64,000 bases of DNA from Neckera pumila (taxonomy: Eukaryota; Streptophyta; Bryopsida; Hypnales; Neckeraceae). Position 1 is the first letter of the stretch; each line of letters starts with the position of its first letter. The translations under genes and the position numbers were made by a program. A model generated the notes under the pieces. The model was not told the DNA's origin, made no database searches, and was given only the letters and a program-made list of their open reading frames with translations. Positions 1 to 11,527 of the stretch are shown here, piece by piece. The stretch is from contig OZ018411.1 in the NCBI GenBank assembly GCA_963969595.1, positions 10,666,501 through 10,730,500 on the forward strand, in the 5' to 3' direction.

Positions 1-21
1 TTTTTAAATTAAAAAATAGAA

Positions 22-715
22 TTAACCTCTAAAGAATTTTGACTATGTTTTCACCAAAACTATTCCAAAACTATCATTTCTAGTACAAATATCAAATTTT
101 AGAAAAAAAAACATTTTTGGACATATGTAACTATTAGATTTTGTAGTGCATTGGTTTGGAAAGATGTGGAAAAAATTTCAGAATTTTCCACCTTATAGAT
201 TGCAAGATAATAGCATTTGAATTGACAAAAATGTTTTTTTTGTCCCTGCAAAAAACCAGGCAATTGCATTTCACAAGGTCACATTTATATGAAGAAATGT
301 CCAAAATGGTGCTAACTCTTTAAATTCATTTTCCTAGACAAGTTGGCCACATGTTTGAAAATTCTCACATCATTTAGAATTGTGCAACATATACAAAAAA
401 AATAGTAAGTACATTGAATAGGGGTATTAAGGGGACCAAAAAATTAAAGGGGCCTATCCTCAAAAACTGTAGATGTTTGAAACATGATGTATAAGCCCTG
501 CACACTTCAATAACCATTGATGTACAACAAAGGTAGATTTTTATATAGTGTGGGATGTCAATTAATTAATATGGGTTCCCTTAATACCCCTATTCAGTGT
601 AGATAGTGGTAGAGAATGATTCCAAATACTAAATTGTCAAGAATTTTATTATGGAATTGAAAAATGCCAATCTCAACGGATTGTAATGTTATAATAAACA
701 ATCTTCACCCAAGTT
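22..715 (+). mobile_element. 5' part of a TTAA-type non-autonomous DNA element (family A), truncated
   Basis: It begins TTAACCTCTAAAG at 22 and runs parallel to the complete copy at 11528-12461 for about 500 bases. Shared blocks include the stretches around 60-250 and 600-700. The right end is missing: similarity fades near 715. It carries a younger insertion at 412-599 that is absent from the other copy. The terminus resembles other family members, which start TTAACCCCTAAAG. Confidence 0.6.
412..599. mobile_element. 188-bp MITE nested in a TTAA-type element
   Basis: The ends are inverted repeats of about 24 bases: CATTGAATAGGGGTATTAAG at the left, and the complement of TTAATACCCCTATTCAGTG at the right. 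The flanks are TA at 410-411 and TA at 600-601. The homologous copy near 11,920 reads straight through this point with a single TA, which gives an empty site and fixes the insertion boundaries. There is no coding capacity. The TA duplication is compatible with the Tc1/mariner superfamily, but the terminal sequence is not the common plant Stowaway end. Confidence 0.75.
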
Positions 716-2560
716 TTTTATTTTTTGTTGATAGAGATTTGTAAAAGCGCAGCCTTTTTACGACCATTTTGATCTGTTCGGGGTTTTGAATTTTTGAACT
801 TCAACTTTGGATCTGTAAGAAGTTATAATCCCATGACCTCCTTTCACGTATGAAGGCGTCTTGTATATTGTATTTGCTTTCGTCTTCAATGTCTTGATTT
901 TCTATGTTTTCTTATCACTTTTTGTCCTCAAATATGGGACCTCTTCTTGTCACAAATTGTTAAAGTGCTTATATTCTTTTGCGGGGCACGGAGACAGAGA
1001 GGCAAGAATTACCAAAACAACCCCTTGTGCATCACAAGAAAAAAGAAGCATTTGCCGGAGCAAGTTGTAGTGCATGAGCAAGATTTTTTTGGGTTCCAAA
1101 CATCGCAGTATGAAACTTTTCAGCCTTTCAGCCTTGCTTTGTTTGAATGTTTGAATAAAATTTTAGAAATTTTTTAAATAAAAAGACTATCACATAGTAC
1201 ATCCTTTGATAATACATTTAAAATATTTTTCTTCCAATGAAAAAATGACACATGTATTTGTTTGTAAATCATGTCGTTTTTACAAAAAAAAACTTCTATC
1301 AAAAGAGGTAATAATTGCCTATACACTGATGGGTGTGAAATATACCCATCCGTGTATAGGCAGTTGATAATTATTAACTTTCAAAGTTTTTATGAATTAG
1401 AAAATTAAGTTAAATTAAATTATCTTTTATTTTGGAAAAATCATAAGTTTCACATCATGTATCCAAAATGCCACAAAAACAAAGCCCTTGCACTCCTTCG
1501 TGCATAAAGCTTTCTTTTCATATCAAGAACGCGTCCTCTCACTCCACAACAGAGCCTTTGCACTCCTTTGTGCATAAAAGATATTGACCTTTAAAGTTCT
1601 TACAAATTAGAAAATTATTAAAAAATTATTTTTACTTTTATTATTGTTGTGTCAATGACACTTGGCACACTAGTAAATATTGATGAAAATTTTTACCTTG
1701 CTTTGGGAACAAGTATTTTGAATCAGTTTTAGGCCATGTTGGTTCTTTAGGGGTTAGATATGTTAAATTAGGGTGTGTCAATTTGCTGGTCTTAAGCAAT
1801 CCGTACCTTAAGTCAAGTTGTTTGTTTGTTTTGTTTGTTTTGTTTGTTTGTTACGGTGAGATTTCTTGGAGTGTGAGGCCCCCGGTCAAGTGCTTGGTAC
1901 CGTCTGAAAGCCTTTGACACGAAAGGGTACACGGACTTTTTTTTTTGAGACGTTGGACACTTGGACCTACACTAGGAAAAATGCATTTTTGAGTTATTTT
2001 CAAAAAATATAGAAAACCACTTTTACTTTTATTTTGACTGTGGCAACGGCACACGATACACTACAGTAGTGCTCTGGATTGGATTAGGTCCTCCTTCGTT
2101 CTGAAACACGTTTCCAACATTCTAATGAGCACACGAAACCCTAGATTCAAGCGACAGAGAAGGACAGACTCCGAGGATTGCGACAGCAGACAGAAACAGG
2201 AGCATGGCGATGGCGAGGTCGTCAAGGTGCCCATGAGCTCAACGTAATTGGCTAAGGTACTCACTGGCGAAAAAATTGAGCGCACTCAATTCAAACCATT
2301 TCTCGAAAAATGGCAAAAACTTACTAGAATAGCTTACACGCCTGCCACACCATTAGCGGACATTTGTCACACAAGCAAACTATTGATTATGTCGTGGTGA
2401 AACATTAGAGAATCCAGGTACTGTAGTTTGATAGTTGTTCCATTTGCTTTCGAATATTCTATTACCGTGGTTCCTGTGCATTTACTGTACAGTACAATGT
2501 TCAATTCCATTGCTGTTTGAGGAAGAGCAGGTGCGCGCGGGAGAGAGAGAGGGATGCTCC
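716..2560. other. Gene-free stretch upstream of murC, with small repeats
   Basis: I see no coding region. A hairpin-forming inverted repeat lies at about 1308-1378. A short direct repeat containing TTTGCACTCC occurs near 1486 and 1557. Two copies of a degenerate repeat with the core TGTGGCAACGGCACA or its relatives lie near 1640-1675 and 2025-2065; the second matches the sequence at 9685-9720 in inverted orientation. The 200 bases before the murC ATG must hold its promoter, but I cannot point to a clear TATA box. Confidence 0.5.
1308..1378. repeat. Short imperfect palindrome (MITE-like hairpin)
   Basis: TGCCTATACACTGATGGGT at 1316-1334 pairs with TACCCATCCGTGTATAGGCA at 1343-1362, and the pairing continues outward through AT-rich arms (AATAATT / AATTATT). 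The loop is only a few bases. There is no open reading frame. Confidence 0.6.
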
Positions 2561-5500
2561 ATGGAGTCTTCGGTTCTTTCGCTTCTGCCTGTGTTCCCTA
2601 GAATTGAAACGCAACCGAATTGGTTTCGAGCAAGGAGCGTTGGATTGCGAAGGACAAACTCGATCCGCCGTTTCGTGGGGCGAGCTTCGCAAGACTGCCG
2701 TTCGTTTGGCTCAATCAGGGGTGGCTACAGGGGAGATTTAGGGGTTTTCTCTAGGGTTTGGGGCCATTCTTGCGATTCAGCATTCTTAGGACGAGGGAAA
2801 GATGAAAAGGTCGTGGGGTACTGGATGCGACGGGGATGGCACGTAGAATCGGGGCCAGGCGGATGCGTCGAGAAATCCGTGCATTTCGTTGGAATTGGAG
2901 GGTCAGGGCTTTCGGCACTCGCGCTCCTCGCATTGCAACAGGTAGCTGCGGTCGCAATCGCGTTGTGAATTTATCGGCATTGAGTTCTTGTCACTTTGGT
3001 TCTAGATTTGAGTCCCGATTAGAGTCCTCCTGATTAGAGTCCCGAGTTGTGGATAAGGTTGTGAATTCCTTAACCCCTAAATGCCCAAGACTTGTTTTGA
3101 GTTTTTTGGAATTTGCTCTAACTTGAACAAAATACCAACATTTCGATAAGTTGTATCAATCTTTTTTGAATTGTAACAGTACAAATTCAAACTAGACATG
3201 TAAGAGATCTCATAGGAAAAGAAAACACAACATTATCACTTATGGAGCAAAAGATTATAATGATTGACCATGAGGGTGTTAAAACTGCAAAAGTGATGTA
3301 AAGTCTTTCAACCCTCTTTTTACAAGTCAAATCTAAAAAGTTAGTGACCAAAAAAATTGAGGTTAAAGAACCTAACTTGTATAACCCCAATCAATTTACG
3401 ACTTTTAAAAATCTACTCTATAGTTTTTTTAAATGAATTTTGAATGCGAATTTTCCTCCAAGATCTAGTGTATTTGAGGCTCATTTCCAAGAGCTCTCAA
3501 CACTACGGGAAGTCAAGATTGCACTGGGGACCCTTGTACAAAATCATGAATAGAAAAATCACTATCATTTGTTTTCAAGATTGGATTTTTGATACTAAAA
3601 CTAGACTTCAAAAAGAACTTTCTGAAAATATAACCTACTAAAAATATCAACTTGGTTAGATTTTATTTAACTTCAAAGTTTTGCAAACACCACATTTGGG
3701 TGCCTCGGGCATTTAGGGGTTAACATTGAATGTTCTAGTCACCAAGCATTGTTTTGGTTCTTGATTGGAATCCCGATCTGTGGACTTTTTAGGGTTGGCG
3801 AGTGAGCGGCTCCGACTGCGAATGGAGCGAGCAAATTGAAAAATTGAAAGATCACGGTGCTCGTGCGTACGTTGGCCACAATGTTTCCCAGATGATCCTT
3901 CCGGGTGCTCTTCCACCCGACGCACTTGTTGTGTCGAGCGCCGTCGGTCCTGGCAACGAGGAGGTTGATGCCGCCCTGGCCCTCAATGTGCCCGTGTGAG
4001 TCTTTGTTCTATGTTTTGACCAATATATGCAATGTTCTTCGCTGATTGTGGTGATTTAAGATTTAGTCTGTCTTAATTATATTTTTCACGGTTTTGATTA
4101 ATCGATTTGGTTATTTTAAAACCATGAATCCTTAGTCATTTAGAGGTTAATTTCTTTATCTCAAACTGGTCGACAAAATCGCGGAGTCTAAGATTGACCG
4201 TTTGTTCTTGCAGTTTTAAGAGGGATGCTTGGCTAGGGAAAGTAACAGAAGGTTATGACCTTATTGCTGTTGCTGGAACTCATGGTAATCATATATCAGT
4301 TTTACTGCTAGTTTTCTTCACTTTGTAGACCTGTCTTGTTAATTGGATTTGCATTTCTTTTGCATCTGCTACTCTCAAATAATGTCTGTTGGTAAAGCTA
4401 ACAAGGACTAAGTTTTTTTTTAATATATTGAACGTGGTTGGTGCAGGTAAGAGCACAACGACAGCGATGCTGGGCGTGGTTATGCGCAGCTTAGGGGAAG
4501 ATGTGTCTGCCATTGTAGGTGCTCAAGTTCCACAGGTATTCCTATGAACAATCACCCTCTTATATATTTGTAAGTCTAGGTATCTTTCAAATAGATAAAA
4601 GAGCCGTCATCACTTCAAGGAGAATATTTCTCAGATTATGAACCCTAAACTTGTGCCATTACTTTGGTAAGACTTAAGCGGGCATTATCGAAGGCAGATC
4701 TACTTTGAACGCTTCATAGGTACAATCCAAGCTGGAAATGCTAAGACTTCCTCAAGCCAACAGTTTTATATGTTGTTATGGTTTCTCCGGATTTTGATTA
4801 ATCCCCAAGTGTCCTAGCTGAAAGTAGAAAAACACTTCCGAATCTAGACCAAAAGTTCTAATTACTGTGGATTCGAAATTGCTAGACCACATATGCACTG
4901 TGTGTTGCAAATGCTTCAAATTACAAAGATTCTGGCACGTACGTAGATATTTTTGTATTGGAAAGCAACATCTTATAATTCTTTGTACCCACAGTACTGG
5001 ACAGTACTTTCAGTTTTTTATTTAGTCTATTATATTAGTCTTCAAAACATATTTGTATCATTTAAAATTCTAGGGTATAATTTCTTCTTTTTATTGTTAC
5101 TTTCTGTTATATAGAACACCTTCCTATAGGTATGGAATCGGCTACTTTTGGCCATTTGAGCCCGTAAAGGGGTTGATTTTTTATTTATTTCTTCGAGGAG
5201 TTTTTGTCAACTGTAGCTTTGATTGTCGTTTAATGACCTAGGCTGCCGAATGACTACATGTGGTAGTTGTCATAGTTTGCGGAATAAATTGCGTGCAGTT
5301 TATAGAATCTTCTGAGTAAGTCCTTACTGCGAGGGTCCTGATAAAGTAGATGTCGAATATCATATACTGCATGAAGACATTAATTGTGTGACGTGATTGT
5401 GGTGGTTGTGTGCCTGCAGTTTCCGGATGGAGGCAATGCAGTGTATGGGTCTAGCCGCAAATTTGTTTTAGAGGTGCGCTCCAATTGGCTGATGAGCATA

Positions 5501-8500
5501 TCGTGTACTCGCTCCCGTTTTTACGCGAGACGGTGTTTCCAAATGCTTTGATGTTGTGATGTTTTTTCAGATTTTTGTTTTTTGATACCAAGATGGTATT
5601 GGTAATTTGGCGAGTACGGCACGGGAAGGATCTATTTCTACTCATAGTTTTACTTAATTCAGTTTTGACCTTCAAGGTTTAAATGTAGGGTGCACTCTAG
5701 ATTTTTAAGTTCATTACATTTCCATTTAATTGCGAAAGTTATTGTTTGTTGCTAATTCTCGGGTTATAAAATTGCAGAGTGATGAATATGACAGCTGTTT
5801 CCTAGGCGTTTCACCTTCCTTGGCAGTGGTGACAAATGTTGAGTGGGAACATGTAGACATGTTTTCTGATGAGGTTCTCATTTTCCCCGCGTCATTGTTG
5901 TTCGCATTTTAGTGAAAACTTCCGTATCAAAGTACTGTTCTCTGAATGCTGAGACCATAAAAGTTTTTACCTGCTGTTCGATGAGCTCTCTCATTAATTG
6001 CTCGCAGCGGACTGATTTACATGTTGCAGGAGGCAGTCAGGGATATTTTCAAGAAATTTGTGATGCGAATTAAACCTGGAGGTTATCTTATAATTTGTAG
6101 TGACAGGTGCATTTCCAACCATGAACACATCTTATAGCTATTTTATTCTTGATTTTTTGGATTGTGGACTGTAATTCGTATTTGCTAGAGTGTATCATTG
6201 TATCGTTTGACCACCTTATTTTCCAAAAACTGAAATCAATATGTCTTTCATATACCTCGCAGTGCCGGTGCTAAATCCTTGTTAGAACCGATGGAAGAAG
6301 AGGAATCGACGATTGTTGATACTGTATCCCTAGTCAAGAGGCGGGTTGTAACTTACAGCTTAGGAGGTAGCAGCGATTGGCAAGCAATAATGCTCGTCCC
6401 AAATCCACAAGGTGGAACTGATTACACAGTGGTGAGTGCAAGTATTAAGCAAAAGTAGTTGTTAAGGATCTCAAGTACTTCGTATGTTTTGAGTTAAGTT
6501 TTGTATTCTTGGTGAAGAACTTTGCTTTTGGGACATCCAGGATCTATTTGGCAAGTGGATTTGAAATTGCAAGGTGCTGTCATTGCAATACAACCGTGAC
6601 CTTACTTGCTGCTGTGGTCTTGGTTAACAGGTGTATAAGAACAGGCCTATGTCTCGAGTTAGTTTACGCTTGCCTGGCATGTACAATGTGCTTAATTCTC
6701 TTGCTGTAAGTACATTACTTCTTACACTACCACTGCTGATGTGATGGTAATGCTCCAATGTTTGGTGAACCTTCACTGTCTCTAGAGATCCCCATTAGGT
6801 TGAGACAGTCATTAATGGTAACTTAACGCTAAATTTAATAGGATATTAGATCAATATGAAAATAATGTTAAGTTAATGTCTGGTTAATGTTGATTTAATG
6901 TTAACTTGATAATTGCCAATGTAATATCAAGCTATGTCAATGACACTATCATCTTTAATTTAGCACCATTGCTTTACACTAGCCTAAACTTAAGTTTAAC
7001 TCAATATGAAGATCTCTTGAATCTAGTGCCTATGAACTGACCTTAAGAACTTATCGATCTAACTAGAGGGAGGGTTTCTTTTGTGATGGCTCGAGAAAAT
7101 ATGTCATTTTCAACCTTTTGTGTACGATTTATGGTTATTATCTGTGCTTCTTTCCTCTAAATTCTTACCGACTGAATTGTTTAGATTGTTGCTATTTTGG
7201 TCTTTCCATGTTGTCCTTTTGAACGGGTTCTTGGTTTGTAATCATTCAGCAAGTCACATAGACCTCAATTCAAATGTATCGAGGCATTTCATTACCATTG
7301 AATGCAAGTTATTTGAGTGATTAGTGATGACCAAGATTGGCAGGTCATTGTGGTTATGTCTTTGCTGGCAGCAGAGAAGGAAACGGATATTGAAGAACGG
7401 GCAAAGGTCATGAAGACAGCTGCAGAGGCTGCAAGCAGTGCATTAGGTAGTTTCTCTGGGGTGCGAAGGCGCTTCGATTTGATAGGAACTGTTCTAGGTT
7501 GCCACATTATCGACGACTACGCCCATCATCCAACTGAGGTTCGCGCTGTTCTTCAAGCAGCTCGTCAACGCTTCGACCAACAACCCATTTGGGTTATATT
7601 TCAACCTCATACGGTCAGGTGGGTACAATACTGTTTTAGCTCGTTTTAGTCTGTCATTTAGTCAACCTTTTTGTTTTCAAGTATATGCAAGCTTCTTCAC
7701 CGATTCTTGTGATTTAAAATTTAATCCTGTCTGAACTACTCATTTGTCACAGTATGATCAGTCAAATTGGTCAATTTGAAACCGTGAAATCTTGGTCCTT
7801 GAGGGACTTAAATTGTGAAGGCTCTTTGTTTTAGACTCCTTTATACCGGTATCTTGATAATTAGCTGCACCTTAAGGCTTTGTGTATTATCCGTTAAGTC
7901 TTGTGCTTAGTTGCCTTCACTAAATCTTGGTGATATGAAGCCAAAATGTTTGCTCTTAGATTTAGTTGTGCCTTTGCTGTTTTTCGTTGTCCTAGTCTTC
8001 TACGCAACTCTTTTGTAGGTCGAGCTGTTCGTAGTAATTGGAGTTGATTGTCTTTGGCATAGTCGGTTGGCGGCGTTTCTACCAGACTTTGCTCCTGCTT
8101 TCAGTGCTGCTGATCGAGTAATTGTGACAGAGGTATGATATCATTATTTTGCCTTGGTACCCTTGCAATTAAACTTAGACAGAAACCAAATTTTCAGGAT
8201 TTTTCGTTTTCAGGATGAGTGATTTCAAATGGATACTCTGGATTACGTTTTGTGAATTAGGGTGTCATTCGTGTAGCTTCTCTAAGAGGTCTTGTAAGGT
8301 ACAAAACCTAATTACAACCCTTAGCAAAAAAGCGTCCTACAGAGTCTTGCTTACTATGTGCATAGTTTGAACATGAAATCTTAGAGTCAATATTGAGTTC
8401 ACCTGTAAAGCAGCACTTGAATTCATAGTTTTCTCATATGGTGTTCCAAAAATGCATGCTAAGGTGATTCGAAATCCTCTTTCAATTGCCAACAAGGCCC

Positions 8501-9599
8501 AACAAATATAATAGGAACCATTCTCATATGCCTATTTGAACTATTGTAAGTATGCAAACCTTAGAGGTTCATTAGAATTTGGTGCGTGCCCTAGATCGCG
8601 GCCTCTCGCTACGCAGTTGTGGATTGTACAGCAAGCACCTGAGCCTTGATGAAACTGCAGGTATATTCTGCTCGCAACATCCAGACCATGAAGACTGTAA
8701 CTGGGGAAGATTTAGCCAATGCTATTATTGGCCCCCCAGCTGTCTACATCCCTGACTTGGTACAATCCTCCACAATCCTTTGCGTGAATTGAACCAACTT
8801 TTTTTTATTTCATGTCTAATATTTGTTCCATCCTATTTTTATACCCTCTTATATATCAGTTGTTTACATTAGCCCTTAGCGCCTGAACTAGAATTAGAAA
8901 GTCCACTTTGGAAGCTCATAGCCAATTATAATAACTTCTAAACTCGTTTTCATTCCAAAATTTGAGACATTTCTTCTGTATTTTGGTACATTTTGTTACT
9001 TTTCTTGAAGCTTCCTAAATGATTCTTTCAACTCCTATTGATATGGAAGTAGCCCCTATTGACCTTTTAGGCCTTTTGTTCAGCTGCAACCCTTGGAAAT
9101 TTAGATTGGCTTTGGCGCTATGACAGGATGATGTAGTCGAGCGGCTTTCATGGGAATTGGCAGCAATACAGAAGAATGCGATGAATGATCGTGGCAATGT
9201 CGTTTTGCTTACTCTTGGTGCTGGTATGCCATTATTCACTGTCAATATTGACTTTTGTAACCTGTCAATGTCTCTTGTTTTCTTGTGTACAAATGGTTGG
9301 AGTTTCTGCATGTATCTTGTGAAAATTTGTGTATTTCCTTGGCAGTCTGTCTTTGGCATATAACATGTGAAGATATACAACTTCAATGCACATAATCGAT
9401 ATTGTTCCAGCTATCTATTTTCAAGTAAAACGTATGAAAAACAACTATTTTCATCTCCTGTCAAGTTTGATTGGCAAGCAAGACGCTTGAACTTCTGAGT
9501 AGAGAGCATTGGCGCTTACCTTTTTCTTTTGCGTTTGCAGGTGATATTACCAGTCTGGGTCCACGGCTAATGCAGGCCTCGTCAGTTCAAAGAGCTTAG
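2561..9599 (+). CDS. murC: UDP-N-acetylmuramate--L-alanine ligase (MurC), nuclear gene, predicted plastid-targeted
   Basis: MurC adds L-alanine to UDP-N-acetylmuramic acid with ATP, the first peptide step of peptidoglycan precursor synthesis. Exons: 2561-2941, 3793-3995, 4214-4284, 4447-4535, 5420-5473, 5778-5873, 6030-6106, 6263-6431, 6631-6705, 7344-7618, 8063-8132, 8661-8759, 9127-9223, 9541-9599. All 13 introns are GT-AG and the frame stays open for 604 residues. Visible motifs are GIGGSG at 111-116 (N-terminal Rossmann), the ATP loop GTHGKSTTT from 216, TNVEWEH at about 285-291, RRRF at about 446-449, DDYAHHPTE at about 462-470 and GAGDI near the C-terminus. Bacterial MurC is about 460-490 residues. 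The extra roughly 105 N-terminal residues are rich in Ser, Arg and Gly, as in a chloroplast transit peptide. I chose the ATG at 2561 because it is the first ATG in the open frame. Plastid location is inferred from the extension and from known moss plastid peptidoglycan genes. Intron 1 contains a TTAA-type element. Confidence 0.95.
3070..3723. mobile_element. TTAA-flanked non-autonomous element (family B) inside murC intron 1
   Basis: The left end is TTAACCCCTAAATGCCC and the right end is its perfect complement, GGGCATTTAGGGGTTAA: 17 bases including the TTAA. It is 654 bases long with no coding capacity. A sister copy in the same orientation at 10640-11274 shares most of the interior. It lies wholly within intron 1 (2942-3792), so the gene tolerates it by splicing. 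The terminal CCCC next to a TTAA duplication is typical of the piggyBac superfamily; assignment without a transposase is inference. Confidence 0.8.
4008..4150 (+). repeat. Sequence in murC intron 2 resembling part of intron 10
   Basis: The stretch beginning near ATATGCAATGTTCTTC and running through GTGATTTAAGATTTAGTCTG to CATGAATCCTTAGTC is collinear with 7678-7800 in intron 10, with scattered differences. The two introns lie in unrelated parts of the gene, so this looks like a dispersed repeat or an internal copy rather than exon duplication. Confidence 0.5.
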
Positions 9600-10237
9600 A
9601 ATGCATCATTATGAGAAGCCTGTTTGAACCTAAGTTAATGAAGAGTCTCATGTTTGGTACCATTGTTCGATTTCATTAATACTAGTGTGCCCTGTGCCGT
9701 TGCCACAGCCAAAACAAAAGAAAAATGTAATTTTCTAATTGTCTAATCTATAAAAACTTTGAAATTCAATAACTACAACACTGAGTTAGAACAAGACGAA
9801 GCCTGTGCAGTGTGCATCCCTCCTTACTCCCCAAGTCTAAGATATTATTTGTAAAAAATGTATAAAATGCTGGATACTTTGTATTCTTTTCCACTTTAAA
9901 AAGTTTGGCCTTAGTGTTTATTCATTAAGAATATGTGAAATAAAATATATCAAAATTTGGATTATTATTCATTTGTTTTGAACTAGGAAATTTATCAAAA
10001 ATCTGAGATCTTCACCTTTTGTTATTTGTTTTAAGTCATTTTGATGACTGTAAGAGGGTTTGTAGGATGGAAAAATCAAATTTTCATCCAAATTTCTTAT
10101 TCATTTGTTCTCAACTAGGAAGTTTGTCAAAAATATGAATTCTTCACCTTTTGTTGTTATTTGTTTTGTGTCATTTTGATGACTTTAAGAGGATTTGTAG
10201 GATGGAAAAATTAAATCTTCATCCAAATTTTTTAGGG
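9600..10237. repeat. 3' flank of murC; degenerate repeat and a two-copy tandem repeat
   Basis: The interval 9600-9680 is probably the murC 3' untranslated region. At 9685-9760 the sequence beginning ACTAGTGTGCCCTGTGCC is an inverted relative of 2025-2065, so related repeats flank the gene. At 9967-10233 a unit of about 132 bases occurs twice; each copy starts ATTCATTTGTT and contains TCATTTTGATGACT. Confidence 0.6.
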
Positions 10238-10557
10238 CATTACATGAGATTCGGGGGTCTTAGAAGGCTCTGAGTTCCCCTGTTCTCTAATGCGTTCCTG
10301 CAGTCTGGGAACGCAGCAGCAGCAGCAGCTGGTTGACGTGGTCGAGCGACTGCCACGTCACTTTTTGAAAAAATAAAAAATAAAAAAAATAAGAAATTGC
10401 CTAAAATGATATTTTGGTAAAAAAAAATTATTTTTTTATTTTATTTTATTTTTTGAAAAAAAGAATTTCTGACACCCATATCGGCGTTCATTGGATCTGG
10501 GCAGATCAGGGAACAGGCCTGAAACGGCCCTCCAAGACCCCCAAATATCATCTAATG
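10238..10557. mobile_element. MITE-like element with CATTAGATG termini (family D), copy 1
   Basis: The left end is CATTACATGAGATTCGGGGG and the right end is the complement of CATTAGATGATATTTGGGGG, giving terminal inverted repeats of about 24 bases. The interior is GC-richer than the flanks, with a short CAG run near 10315 and a GACGTGGTCG / TGCCACGTC segment, then A/T-rich tracts. A relative lies at 51671-51921. No target duplication is convincing. Confidence 0.65.
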
Positions 10558-10639
10558 AGTTGCTTGAGTTCATTTTAAGTGAACAATATTGAATGTTCCT
10601 TCATTATAGTATTACAGACTTTTCAAAATAAGGGAATCC

Positions 10640-11274
10640 TTAACCCCAAAATGACCCTGGACTTTCTTGAGCTTCTAGAAATGTGCTCTAAATTTAACAA
10701 AATGCCAAATTTTTTATAAGTTGTATCAATTCTTTCTAATTGTAACTGTATAAAATCAAACTAGATATGTTAGAGATTACATTAGAAAAGAAAATACAAC
10801 AATAACACTTATGAATTGAAAGATTATAATGTTTGATCATGAGGTTGTTAAAACTATGAAAGTGTTTTGAAGTCTTTTAATCCTCTTTTTACATGTCAAA
10901 CCTGAAAAGTTGGTCACCAAAAAAATATGAGGTTAAAGGGCCTAACATGCATAACCCAAATTAATTTATGACTTCTCAAAATCTACTCTACAATTTTTTT
11001 GAATGAATCTTTAATATGATTTTTTCTCAAAGGTCTAGTGTATTTGAGGCTTGTTTCCAAGAGTCTTCAACACTACAAAAAGTCAAGATTGCAATGGACA
11101 TCCATGCACAAAATCTTGAATAGAAAATTCATAATCAATCATTACCAAAATCAGATTTTTCAAGCTAAAACTAAACTTCAAAAAGAATTTTTCAAAAATA
11201 TAAACTATTAAAAATAATGATTTGGTAAGGTTTTATTTAACTTCAAAAATTGGTTGAGGTCATTTTGGGGTTAA
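10640..11274. mobile_element. TTAA-flanked non-autonomous element (family B), copy 2
   Basis: The left end is TTAACCCCAAAATGACC and the right end is GGTCATTTTGGGGTTAA, a perfect inverted pair. It is 635 bases long. The interior closely follows the murC intron 1 copy, for example in the blocks TAAGTTGTATCAAT and AAAGATTATAATG. There is no open reading frame. Confidence 0.8.
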
Positions 11275-11527
11275 TCCGCAAATCACCCTTGAAGTGTATT
11301 TTGGCCACTTCTAACTTTATACTCTTGATGTGAATGATTGCTATAAAAATGATCTTTTTTGAATTTGAGATTAACTAATGAAGTGAAGTTTATCAAGTGT
11401 AGTATCTATTTCGATTGGAAAAATTAGAAAAATTAGAAAATTTATTGCAATTTGAACTTTAGGCCAATAACCTTGGTTCATTTACGAGCTTGTAATGATA
11501 TGGTAACTTTAGTTTATACTATGATGT

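Noticed and set aside
2435..2560. Upstream in-frame extension of murC exon 1
   Set aside because: The frame is open but has no ATG before 2561; the longer version would need a TTG start, not expected in a nuclear plant gene.
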